Shown in pieces: positions 34,545 through 42,209 of a DNA stretch of 64,000 nt. The stretch is from Anaerocolumna jejuensis DSM 15929 (GTDB lineage Bacteria > Bacillota > Clostridia > Lachnospirales > Lachnospiraceae): positions 67,827 through 131,826 of the forward strand of contig NZ_FRAC01000021.1 in assembly GCF_900142215.1 (NCBI RefSeq). Reading direction: 5' to 3'. A program made the translations under genes and the position numbers. The first letter of the stretch is position 1; every line of letters begins with the position of its first letter. The notes under the pieces are model-generated. The model searched no databases, had not been told where the DNA came from, and saw nothing but the letters and a program-made list of their open reading frames with translations.

Positions 34545-35543
34545 TTACTGTAATGCCTTTAACAGGCTGTTTAAATTTGTTTCCATCACGGAAATATAAT
34601 CCGCTCCGTTCTTAATATCCTCATCCGATAAGCCTTCCAAAGGATTCAGGACATCGGTCCGTACTCCCACCTCATTTGCAATGGTTTCCGCAACCTTGGG
34701 GCTTACCAGCTCTTCAAAGAAAATAACCTTAACCTTATTATCCTTTGCGAATTTAATAATTTCCTCCATCTTGGCCGGGTCCGGTTCTGAGTCCGGAGAC
34801 AAGCCTTCGATTGCTACCTGGTTCAGACCATAAGCCTTGCAAAGATAGCCAAAGGCCTCATGTGCTACTATAATATCCTTATTTTGAAGCCCTGTCAAGG
34901 ATTCCTTGTATTTCTTATCCAATTCGTCGAATTTGGCCGCATAGGTATCATAGTTGCTGTTATAATAGGCTTCATTATCCGGGTCCGCTTTTACAAAGGC
35001 ATCCCTGATGCTCTTCATCTCTTCCTTGGCATACTCCGGATTCAACCACACATGGGGGTCATAGGTTTCCTCTTTCCCATCCCCTTCCAACAGGCTGATA
35101 CCGGAGGATGCTTCCACCTTAATCAGCTTTTTATTACCAAGACTGTCAAGAACCGTATCGACCCAATGCTCCATACCCGCTCCGTTGTAAATAAATACAT
35201 CCGCTTCCTCCAGATTGGCAAGATCCGAAGCAGCCGGCTCCCAATCGTGGGGTTCAATACCTGCCGGAACCATATCCGTTACAATTACCTTATCTCCTCC
35301 CACCTTTTCAGCCAAATCATACATGGCGTAAAAGCTGGCAGCTACCTTTAACTTTCCGTCCCCTTGCTCCGTACCGGAGGTCTTTCCGGTATCCTGCTTA
35401 TCCTGAGTATCCTTTGCCGTATCGGAATTATCTGCCGCCGGAGATACCTGTGAGTCATTTGCATTTGTATTCTTATTGCTGCATCCTGCTATAAAGACAA
35501 CCGCCAGCATTACTGCGGCAATCAGGCTGATATATTTTCTCAT
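34545..35543 (-). CDS. znuA: zinc-binding lipoprotein of the ABC transporter
   Basis: 332 residues, ZnuA/TroA family. The lipobox VVFIAGC puts the anchor Cys at about residue 21, followed by an Asn/Asp/Thr/Lys-rich linker of about 45 residues. The metal ligands expected in the family are present: His in GIEPHDWEPA, His in YDPHVWLNPEY, His in VAHEAFGYL, and an acidic residue near the C-terminus (GVRTDVLNPLEGL). The usual His-rich loop is replaced by a short acidic loop (EGDGKEETYD). Together with znuC and znuB it takes up zinc under limitation. Confidence 0.92.
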   Translation of the reverse strand: MRKYISLIAAVMLAVVFIAGCSNKNTNANDSQVSPAADNSDTAKDTQDKQDTGKTSGTEQGDGKLKVAASFYAMYDLAEKVGGDKVIVTDMVPAGIEPHDWEPAASDLANLEEADVFIYNGAGMEHWVDTVLDSLGNKKLIKVEASSGISLLEGDGKEETYDPHVWLNPEYAKEEMKSIRDAFVKADPDNEAYYNSNYDTYAAKFDELDKKYKESLTGLQNKDIIVAHEAFGYLCKAYGLNQVAIEGLSPDSEPDPAKMEEIIKFAKDNKVKVIFFEELVSPKVAETIANEVGVRTDVLNPLEGLSDEDIKNGADYISVMETNLNSLLKALQ

Positions 35544-35569
35544 AGAATGGCCTTCCTTTCTCGGCAGTA

Positions 35570-35719
35570 TTATTTCGTTTCCCTGTGGAGGGTGTACTTT
35601 TTCAGGCGCGGACAGTATTTCATGACCTCCATCCTCTCAGGGTGCTTCTGTTTATTTTTTGTAGTTACGTAATTACGTTCATGGCACTCAGTGCATTCCA
35701 GTATAATTTTCATCCTCAT
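35570..35719 (-). CDS. rpmG: ribosomal protein L33, paralogue with partial zinc ribbon
   Basis: 49 residues from ATG 35719 (ribosome site AAAGGAAC), reading MRMKIILECTECHERNY and KYCPRLKKYTLHRETK. The body and end match zinc-independent L33 (as in Bacillus RpmGA: no zinc ribbon), yet three of the four Cys of the zinc form remain (CTEC and one in YCPRL). It is the first gene of the zinc-uptake operon and is driven by a promoter covered by a TTTGCATTTG site, so it is probably a replacement L33 made when zinc is short. The longer upstream open frame is not used. Confidence 0.9.
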   Translation of the reverse strand: MRMKIILECTECHERNYVTTKNKQKHPERMEVMKYCPRLKKYTLHRETK

Positions 35720-35737
35720 ATCTGTTCCTTTCCAAAA

Positions 35738-35797
35738 GCAAATTATTTGCATTTGCGTTTACTGAACTTATCATAACACATTATTTGCATTTGTCAA
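35738..35797 (-). promoter_or_regulatory. promoter and putative zinc-responsive operator of the rpmG-znu operon
   Basis: Consensus promoter on the minus strand: TTGACA (35797-35792), 16-bp gap, TATGAT (35775-35770). The element TTATTTGCATTTG lies inside the gap (35782-35794) and again at 35744-35756, the latter next to a perfect GCAAATTATTTGC palindrome (35738-35750). Related sites precede the CobW-type gene. This is where a Zur-type repressor would bind. Confidence 0.7.
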
Positions 35798-35900
35798 TAC
35801 ATCTTTCCATAAAAATATCTGCCCTTTCCGGATGTTTGCCATCAATCAAAGGCAGATACAGGGAATTCAGCAAAGCAGAAGGAAAGACTGAGAAGAATTA

Positions 35901-36857
35901 TCAATAATAATAGTAATAAACATATTCTTCCTTGGGAGCCTTGGTCTTTTTGATCACAACATCCTTCAGGCACGGAACTTTGCTGCCCTTATACTCATAT
36001 TCTCCGATGGTTCCGGTAACGGTAATCCATTCATTCTCCTTTAGGCTGCTGCTTTTATCACTTTCCGTAATGACACCATATCCCATTAAATCCAGTGCAC
36101 AGCAAGTCATCACATACCTTCCCGCCAGGAACTGGTTCGCCTTTAAGTCCTCCATGTGGAATACCTGGGCCGTGTACTGGTAGCGCTTACCCTTAAAATC
36201 CTTCAGGAAATCAAAAAGTTCAAAATACCAGCAGCCAAAATCCTCGTCACTAATTAAAATCGCGCCATCCCCGGTCTTATTCTTATATTTCAGGGATCTG
36301 TCCTTTTCATCCGCATTAGCAGCTTCCCCTGACGACTCATCCGTACTGTCCCCGGCTATTTCTTCCGAATCCTGTACATCTGCTGCAGAATCCCCATTAG
36401 AATCCCGTATATCTGCCGCTGAATCCCCATTGGAACCCTGCACATCCCCGTCTGTGGATGCCCCATCCGTATTCCAGGCAGAATCCTCCGCCTTACTGTC
36501 CGCCGTATCAGCGACATTCTTACTACCATACAGGCTCTCCGCTCCCTTGCTGCTTTGGGCAATTGCAATATTCCCATTGCCTCCCTCTACAGCAGGAAAG
36601 AGAATAGCCAGTACAACCGGCAGCAAATAGAGAAAATATGGCTTTAAGTTGGAATTATGCCTTCCTCTTCTCAGCTCTCCCATCATGCTGCAGGCAAAAA
36701 CCAGCAAAGCAACAATCGCTCCCCAGATTCCATAGAGATATCTGGGATGTACATAATAAGTAATCTTGCCTGAAATCAATTCATATGCCAGGAACAAAGC
36801 AAGAGCAAGAACAGTAAACAACTTAATATAGATTTCCAGATTTTTATTTCCTCTCAT
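35901..36857 (-). CDS. TIGR03943-like membrane protein paired with the zinc-locus permease
   Basis: About 318 residues. Three membrane segments at the N-terminus (VLALALFLAYELISG, LYGIWGAIVALLVFACSMMG, FLYLLPVVLAILFPAV), a low-complexity acidic Ser/Asp/Gly linker, and a C-terminal OB-like domain (YVMTCCALDLMGYGVI, NEWITVTGTIGEYEY). This is the architecture of TIGR03943/DUF1980 proteins, which are encoded beside permeases of the type at 37434 and linked to metal stress. The linker contains an 11-residue repeat (33 bp, 36367-36447). The end is five consecutive Tyr. Start 36857 follows GGAGGTT. Function unproven. Confidence 0.75.
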   Translation of the reverse strand: MRGNKNLEIYIKLFTVLALALFLAYELISGKITYYVHPRYLYGIWGAIVALLVFACSMMGELRRGRHNSNLKPYFLYLLPVVLAILFPAVEGGNGNIAIAQSSKGAESLYGSKNVADTADSKAEDSAWNTDGASTDGDVQGSNGDSAADIRDSNGDSAADVQDSEEIAGDSTDESSGEAANADEKDRSLKYKNKTGDGAILISDEDFGCWYFELFDFLKDFKGKRYQYTAQVFHMEDLKANQFLAGRYVMTCCALDLMGYGVITESDKSSSLKENEWITVTGTIGEYEYKGSKVPCLKDVVIKKTKAPKEEYVYYYYY

Positions 36858-37132
36858 ATAACCTCCTTCCTGAATATCCAATTTTCAATCGGATATTTGT
36901 TTATCCGTAGTTGAAAAAACAGCTTTTAGTTTTTCCAACCTATCACCTTACGCAAGATAAATTTTCTAATTCCATATCCATGACATCCATGGCTATAATG
37001 TTAGGTATTGTTAGATTTCATTATATCCTGGCTTCCGCAGCCCCCATGACCTTTTCCATGTATCTTTGATAAAAATAAATAGAAGTAAATAATTAATTCT
37101 CCCTGCAAATGCCCCATTTCAATACATATGCA

Positions 37133-37345
37133 GGCAGTTTGCACAAAATAGACAGCATGAATGCGCCTATGGAAATGTATTAGAAGTCCTTTTCTCTGAA
37201 GCTTTTGTGCTATATCATCAAACAGATTGTCTGAGCTTGCGAGTTATCTGTTTGATGATATGTCCAGCATAAAAGCTTCAGAGAATTAGGACTTCTTATA
37301 CATTGTAATCGAAGCCTTCATGCTGTCTATTTTGTGCAAACTGCC
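37133..37345. repeat. long hairpin element, divergent relative
   Basis: A 213-nt palindrome. The outer perfect arms are 29 bp (37133-37161 with 37317-37345, GGCAGTTTGCACAAAATAGA at the start). Imperfect inner arms follow (AAGTCC...CTGAAGCTTTTGTGCT... with ...AGCATAAAAGCTTCAGAG...GGACTT) around a short loop. The loop reads ATTGTCTGAGC and GCGAGTT, matching the core of the 49812 element on the opposite strand. It lies in the 36858-37433 gap between the TIGR03943-like gene and the 3' end of the permease fusion; nothing else was seen in that gap. Confidence 0.7.
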
Positions 37346-37433
37346 GTCCCCTTGTGAAAACCAGCCCTTTTGCCAGTCAAAAATCATCGTCATATCCATA
37401 CTTCCGTCCAATCCGTTTAGCTTATGCCCATGC

Positions 37434-38996
37434 CTACAGGATAATCCTAACAAAAGTAAAGGTCAGAAACCCCACCGCCGCCGTTAACAGGCATAGCTGC
37501 AAAATAAATTTCTTTGTCAGTACCTCAGACAGAATAATAAGATTTTTAAAGTCTAGCATAGGCCCCATCACCATAAAGGAAAGTATAGCCGGAAATGCAA
37601 ACTGCCCATAAAAGCTTCTCCCGATAAAGGCATTGGAAGTGGAGCAGGTGGACATAAAAACAGCTGCCACAAGCATAATAAAAAACTGTATCAAAACATT
37701 TCCGCTGATAAACATCTTGATTGTCTGGGGTAAAAAGGTCAGGCAGACCGAGGACACAAAGGCCCCGATAATCACATATTTGAACACCCGAAAAAATTCC
37801 ATCTGTGCTCCCTTGATCACCGCTGCCACTTTTCCAGTCCTGCTATTCTCATAGACCATATCAACGCTCATTTGGCCTAGTCCCGCATCGGAACGTATCA
37901 CATCTTTCGTTTTGACTCTTAAGAGCATCAGGATGAATCCCACTCCAATACCGATGATGACACCGGAAAGGATTCTTGCAAGGATAGCTGTTCTGTTTTC
38001 AGGAAAAGCATAATATACGGACAGGATTACCACCGGATTGACCGCTGCGGAAGCCAGCCAGAAGGTGATTACCTGGGGCAGGGGCAGATTCTTCTTTAAC
38101 AATCCGGAAACAAGCGGTGCCAGCCCGCAGTCGCATACCGGAAAGAAAAAACCTGCCAGACTGGCTGCCGCAAAGGATTTCCAGCTGTTTTTGGACAACT
38201 GCCTGATGAGAAAGCTCATAGGTACAATCAGCTGCAGGATGGAAGACAGAAATGCCCCCAAAAGGATAAAGGGTATCGCCTGTATCAAAATACTTAAAAA
38301 GGACACGGAAATCTTCTTGATATAATCATAAAAGGCCGATAGATAAGCCGTTGGCAAAAAGCACAGTAATAACAGCACAAGCATCAGCAAGACCATGCCC
38401 GGCGTCACCATTTTCTTCCTGTCCTCAAAGGGAGTAAAGATGCCAAGGAACCGTCTATCCTCTGCCGGACTGTCCAGAAATACCGTCTTTGTCACAGGAT
38501 TTATTTTCTTTACCTTATTTATTATGTCCTTTTTATCCGCTTTTTTCAGTTCCTGATAACGGTTCACCGCCACATAATCACTATTTTCCATCTGGGGCCT
38601 TAAGAGTCCGGCCATATTACAGTAATAGCTGTTAAAAGTACCGGCCTCACTGACAAACACGATATTTCTTATACGGCATTCTCCCGTAAGCTTTGTATTA
38701 AGAAGGTTCTGGATATTCCAGGTTCCGTTATACTCTATCAATATGTAGTCCAGATTCCGTCTTTCACTGATAAAGTTGATATAATCCCCGGTGATGATAT
38801 CCTCCTCTTCCACGGGAATAAGATTAATCTTATATTGCTCCAGAAAGTCCTCCCCGTATTCCTCTTCTCCCTCTTCGCACAGGAGCAAGGCCTTCCCTTC
38901 ATAATCTGCTGTTATTCCGCTTTCTATCATTTGTTTTATAAAGGTCGTCTTTCCGCTTTCTAAAAAACCTGTAACCACATCAATATCAACTGCCAT
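37434..38996 (-). CDS. P-loop GTPase (CobW-like) / DUF318 permease fusion
   Basis: 520 residues. Residues 1-185 form a GTPase-like domain of the CobW/G3E kind: Walker A GFLESGKTTF (about 10-19) and IEYNGT in place of the usual IEPSG; the CxCC metal motif of CobW is missing. Residues 200-520 are a permease of the DUF318/ArsP-like type with about eight helices, SLAGFFFPVCDCGLAPL, FWLASAAVNPVV and FMSTCSTSNAFIGRSFY, keeping its conserved Cys residues. The fusion suggests nucleotide-gated metal handling. It starts 15 bases after the CobW gene, so the two are one operon. Direction of transport and substrate unknown. Confidence 0.8.
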   Translation of the reverse strand: MAVDIDVVTGFLESGKTTFIKQMIESGITADYEGKALLLCEEGEEEYGEDFLEQYKINLIPVEEEDIITGDYINFISERRNLDYILIEYNGTWNIQNLLNTKLTGECRIRNIVFVSEAGTFNSYYCNMAGLLRPQMENSDYVAVNRYQELKKADKKDIINKVKKINPVTKTVFLDSPAEDRRFLGIFTPFEDRKKMVTPGMVLLMLVLLLLCFLPTAYLSAFYDYIKKISVSFLSILIQAIPFILLGAFLSSILQLIVPMSFLIRQLSKNSWKSFAAASLAGFFFPVCDCGLAPLVSGLLKKNLPLPQVITFWLASAAVNPVVILSVYYAFPENRTAILARILSGVIIGIGVGFILMLLRVKTKDVIRSDAGLGQMSVDMVYENSRTGKVAAVIKGAQMEFFRVFKYVIIGAFVSSVCLTFLPQTIKMFISGNVLIQFFIMLVAAVFMSTCSTSNAFIGRSFYGQFAFPAILSFMVMGPMLDFKNLIILSEVLTKKFILQLCLLTAAVGFLTFTFVRIIL

Positions 38997-39010
38997 AAAT
39001 ACTCCTGTTT

Positions 39011-39988
39011 TCAGATTTCAAATAGTTTCTTTAATTTATTCTTATCAAGCAGGCTTCCAATAATACAGATTCTTCCGGTATAATCCGGTACCCATTCTCT
39101 GACGGTAATTTCACCAGGGACATAGTCGAATTGCAGCCATTGGTGGTTTTCACTTTCCAGAATCCCCTTCCCGCGAAGTATCTGCATATCCGAATTATCC
39201 AGCTTATAAAGTATATCCTCCAGTTTTCCCCTGCCAAATATCTTGGCAGTCTCTATACCCCACACTGAAAAAACTTCCTCCGCACTATGTCCTTCCTTTT
39301 GGCTGCCAATGCGGATACCCGACACCTTCTGGTTACTTATTCTGAAAGCAGGCTTTTCCCTTTTAATGAATTCTTCCATACTGCTCTTGCATTTCTCCTC
39401 TGCGGTATGGAGGATAGCTTTGCCGTCAAGGCTGTCCCAGCTTGTTGTAATAATCGCCGCTTCACTGTTATACTGCCTGATACCTTCTATTATGGCATCC
39501 AGTTTTTCTCTGTCCATACCGGCTGTCCGGCTTAATATAATTGTTTTAGCGTTTTTTAGCTGATCCTTATAAAACTCGGCAAAATTTTTCAGATACATTT
39601 TATATTTCCCGGCATCGATAACGGTAATGCACAGGTTCAAGGACACCAGTCCCTCCCGAAGAAAAGGGGTACAGCCCTTTATCACATCGGACAGCTTGCT
39701 TACCCCCGAGGGCTCAATCAATACCCTGTCAGGCTTATAAAGCTTTAATACCTCTCTTAACCCCTGGGTAAAGTCCCCTGCGATACTGCAGCAGATACAG
39801 CCGGCGTTTAACTCGGTAATCTGAAGGTCATAATCCTTCATAATTCTCCCGTCAATGCCCACCGTACCAAATTCATTCTCAATTAATGCTATCTTTTCCC
39901 CTGTGAAGGCTTCTTCCAACAGCTTTTTTATAAGCGTTGTCTTACCGGCTCCTAAAAAACCGGAAAATATATCTATCTTTACTGGCAT
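39011..39988 (-). CDS. CobW/G3E-family GTPase, zinc metallochaperone type
   Basis: 325 residues. Walker A FSGFLGAGKTTLIKKLL (about 7-23), the metal-binding GCICCS (CxCC, about 63-68), IEPSGVSKLSDVI and a SRTAGMD guanine-specificity region (usually NKxD, here altered). The C-terminal CobW_C domain has WLQFDYVPGEITV. Such GTPases deliver zinc to client proteins during starvation. The operator-like palindrome overlaps its promoter. First gene of an operon with the GTPase/permease fusion. Confidence 0.9.
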   Translation of the reverse strand: MPVKIDIFSGFLGAGKTTLIKKLLEEAFTGEKIALIENEFGTVGIDGRIMKDYDLQITELNAGCICCSIAGDFTQGLREVLKLYKPDRVLIEPSGVSKLSDVIKGCTPFLREGLVSLNLCITVIDAGKYKMYLKNFAEFYKDQLKNAKTIILSRTAGMDREKLDAIIEGIRQYNSEAAIITTSWDSLDGKAILHTAEEKCKSSMEEFIKREKPAFRISNQKVSGIRIGSQKEGHSAEEVFSVWGIETAKIFGRGKLEDILYKLDNSDMQILRGKGILESENHQWLQFDYVPGEITVREWVPDYTGRICIIGSLLDKNKLKKLFEI

Positions 39989-40007
39989 ATGTACTCCTTT
40001 AATTACA

Positions 40008-40065
40008 GCATTTGCAAATGCAACACATTTGCTTTTAATATACAGCTATTCTATTACTCTGTCAA
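40008..40065 (-). promoter_or_regulatory. promoter and putative zinc operator of the CobW operon
   Basis: Minus strand: TTGACA (40065-40060), 17-bp gap, TATATT (40042-40037), then a perfect palindrome GCATTTGCAAATGC (40008-40021) and a half site GCAAATGTG (40033-40025) over the expected transcription start. It shares ATTTGC/GCAAAT with the rpmG operator. Confidence 0.65.
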
Positions 40066-40238
40066 TGAATTAATGCCATTTATTATGCTTGACATTTCAT
40101 GGCAGATTAAAGAAGCGCAATTTCTTATATTCTCAAGAACATTTGAAAAAATCTGAACTTATACCTTCTACTATATATATGATAAATTCAACTGGGCCTT
40201 CTGTTAGATATTATCTCCCCCATTAATAATTCTTGAAT

Positions 40239-40274
40239 AAAAAATGCTACCAACTATCAAATCAGCTGGTAGCA
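40239..40274 (-). terminator. intrinsic terminator after the Arg/Phe/Asp repeat gene
   Basis: TGCTACCA (40245-40252) pairs with TGGTAGCA (40267-40274); the minus strand continues into TTTTTT (40244-40239). It supports the adjacent short gene being real. Confidence 0.85.
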
Positions 40275-40289
40275 CTTTATACTGTTCTA

Positions 40290-40505
40290 CTAAAAACTCA
40301 TCCACCAAAAGGGAAATCTTCCGTCAAATTCATTTCTGCGGTCGAATTCTTCTCTTCTTTCAAATTCATGCCTTCTGTCAAAATCCATTCTTCTATCGAA
40401 TTCTTCGTGCATTTCTCTTCTGTCGAAATCTCTTCCACCGAAGCCTCTCCCATCAAAACCTCTTCCGTCAAATCCCATTCTAGGGTCAACTTGTGAATAT
40501 TCCAT
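40290..40505 (-). CDS. small Arg/Phe/Asp/Glu-rich repetitive protein
   Basis: 71 residues from ATG 40505 (AAGGA eight bases upstream). After MEYSQVDPRMG it is built of short repeats: FDGRG, FDGRG, FGGRD, FDRREMHE, EFDRRMD, FDRRHE, FERREE, FDRRNE, FDGR, ending in PFWWMSF. Every fifth to eighth position holds Phe followed by acidic and double Arg residues. A strong terminator follows, so it is transcribed. The open frame runs 60 codons further upstream, but without ribosome site support. The composition recalls repetitive spore-coat or phase-separating proteins, but I recognise no family. Confidence 0.6.
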   Translation of the reverse strand: MEYSQVDPRMGFDGRGFDGRGFGGRDFDRREMHEEFDRRMDFDRRHEFERREEFDRRNEFDGRFPFWWMSF

Positions 40506-40678
40506 ATATTTAATCCTTATTTCCATTATTTCGTAATTTAGTATATGCAAAATTGTAACATCTTGACACCTACAATCAACTATCAATATTAAGTTTTCAA
40601 TATTCTCATCCTCCCACAGCTGGTCCGTGCTGACAGAAAACCTAGTATTTATGCGTATCTTGTAATTAATAATTGTGC

Positions 40679-40707
40679 TTGACATTTCATGACAGGTAAA
40701 CTATGAT
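40679..40707 (+). promoter_or_regulatory. promoter of the Fur-family gene
   Basis: TTGACA (40679-40684), 17-bp gap, TATGAT (40702-40707), a near-consensus promoter 50 bases ahead of the start codon. The stretch GCTTGACATTTCATGACAG is repeated at about 40087-40105 with one mismatch. Confidence 0.75.
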
Positions 40708-40757
40708 TTTACTTAGGAATTCGAAGAACTCGTATTGATAAAAGGGAGAGGTGCATT

Positions 40758-41189
40758 GTGAATAACAATATACTAAAATCCGCCGATTTAAAACAGACGA
40801 AAAAAAGAAATCTGATTCTTTCCGTGTTGGAAGCTGCTCCGACCGCTCTTACGGTGGAGGAGATTGCAGAGATAGCTTCCAAGGAAATGAAGATGAATTT
40901 ATCAACCATATACCGTGCTTTAAATGCCCTGGCCGATAAAAATGTTGTGATAAAGACTTTGTATCAGGACGGGAAGACCTATTTTGAAATCAATAACCAT
41001 AAGCATAGGCATTCCCTTATCTGTTCCATGTGTAATAAGAAGGTAAATCTTGATGTCTGCCCTCTGGAGCCTATAGAAGAAAATCTGGCACAGAAAACCG
41101 GATATACCATTACCGGCCATAACCTGGAGATATATGGAATATGCCCGGAATGCATGAAGCATATGCCATCGGAAGATAATGATAACTAA
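40758..41189 (+). CDS. Fur-family metalloregulator (candidate Zur)
   Basis: 143 residues from a GTG start (GGGAGAGG ribosome site). Winged helix in the first 80 residues with LTVEEIAEIASKEMKMNLSTIYRALNALADKNVV (recognition helix), then the dimer and metal domain: YFEINNHKHRHSLICSMCNKKVNL with CSMC, and CPEC near the end, together forming the structural zinc site; HKHRH gives further ligands. Surrounded by zinc-uptake and zinc-chaperone genes, so it is the candidate Zur for the TTTGCATTTG sites, but a PerR or Fur role is not excluded by sequence alone. Confidence 0.88.
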   Translation: MNNNILKSADLKQTKKRNLILSVLEAAPTALTVEEIAEIASKEMKMNLSTIYRALNALADKNVVIKTLYQDGKTYFEINNHKHRHSLICSMCNKKVNLDVCPLEPIEENLAQKTGYTITGHNLEIYGICPECMKHMPSEDNDN

Positions 41190-41196
41190 CAAAAAG

Positions 41197-41235
41197 CCCT
41201 CATTTCAAAGCAGCGAAATGAGGGTCCTTTTTTTG
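41197..41235 (+). terminator. intrinsic terminator after the Fur-family gene
   Basis: A perfect 10-bp stem CCCTCATTTC (41197-41206 with 41215-41224), then CC and a run of T to 41235. Confidence 0.9.
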
Positions 41236-41310
41236 ACGTAATGTTTGACAGGCAATTTCACCGGGATTATAATGAAAAAATGTGTAATAATCTAAAAAGG
41301 AGTATTAATA

Positions 41311-42066
41311 ATGTCATTTCACACTATTTTGTATCATGAAATCAGGGAGGCTGCTGTATTTGACCCTTCCCATCCTTCTCCCATTAATGTGAAGCAGGAT
41401 TATAAAGATGTTCTTCCCTCACCCTTATTTATTACTTTAGAAGCCTTTCAGGAGCAGATGAAATATCTGAAGGAGCTGGGCTGCCATACTCTGACCTTAA
41501 AAGAAGTCCGGGATTTTTATTATGAGGATAAGAGTCTGCCGGATAAAAGTATACTCCTTACCTTTGACGACTGTTATCAGGCCTTAAAGCACTATGCTTA
41601 CCCTATCTTAAAGGAATACGGCTTCCATGCCGTGGCATTTGCAGTCACAGGCTGGCTAAACTCTGAGCCTCAGGCATTTCAGCCGGATAAGTCAATATGC
41701 CTGACGAAGGAGGAGTTGATTGCTATGGAGGATGTATTTGAATATGCCAACCATACCCATCATTTCCATACCAGAACCGATGGTAAGACAGGCCGTATCA
41801 TGACAGAACCGGAGGAAGCCTTTGCCGCCGATCTTGCTGTCTGCAACAGCCACTCCTTCCTTTCAGCCAAGGATACCTTTGCTTATCCATTTGGTCTATT
41901 CGAAGAAAGGAATGTTGAGCTTCTTCGCAGGGAACACTTTAAACTGGCCTTTACCTGCATAAGCGGAAGCAATGAAAAGGATACCGATCCCCTGCTGCTT
42001 AGAAGGAATGTCATTCCTTACACTGCGGATATGGGCACCTTCAAAGCTCTTGCAGGTATTGCCTGA
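41311..42066 (+). CDS. polysaccharide deacetylase family protein
   Basis: 251 residues, NodB-type fold without a signal peptide. LLTFDDCYQALKHYAYPIL (about 89-107) carries the first two metal-binding Asp residues; FEYANHTHHFHTR (about 145-157) provides His ligands; DTFAYPFGLFE (about 193) is the later motif. These are the features of the carbohydrate esterase 4 superfamily (cell-wall or chitooligosaccharide N-deacetylases). It is monocistronic with a clear AAAAAGGAG ribosome site. Substrate unknown. Confidence 0.85.
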   Translation: MSFHTILYHEIREAAVFDPSHPSPINVKQDYKDVLPSPLFITLEAFQEQMKYLKELGCHTLTLKEVRDFYYEDKSLPDKSILLTFDDCYQALKHYAYPILKEYGFHAVAFAVTGWLNSEPQAFQPDKSICLTKEELIAMEDVFEYANHTHHFHTRTDGKTGRIMTEPEEAFAADLAVCNSHSFLSAKDTFAYPFGLFEERNVELLRREHFKLAFTCISGSNEKDTDPLLLRRNVIPYTADMGTFKALAGIA

Positions 42067-42209
42067 GCTTATTGCAAGTTTAATTTTTGACTCGGTTACC
42101 ATAAGTTAATGAAATGTTTAAGATTAAGCTGAGAATAACTTATTACATCCGAATCAAATTATATCAATTTCTATTAACAAGACAGATATCAAAACAGAAA
42201 GAGGTCACA

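Noticed and set aside
40506..40685. N-terminal 60-codon extension of the Arg/Phe/Asp repeat protein
   Set aside because: No ribosome site, and the composition differs from the repetitive part; the AAGGA before ATG 40505 fits better.
42060..42200. CTGAGA motif suggesting a TPP (thiamine) riboswitch ahead of the NMT1-like gene
   Set aside because: The other conserved block (CCTGATCTGGAT-type) and the closing stem are not found. A CTGAGA alone is not enough.
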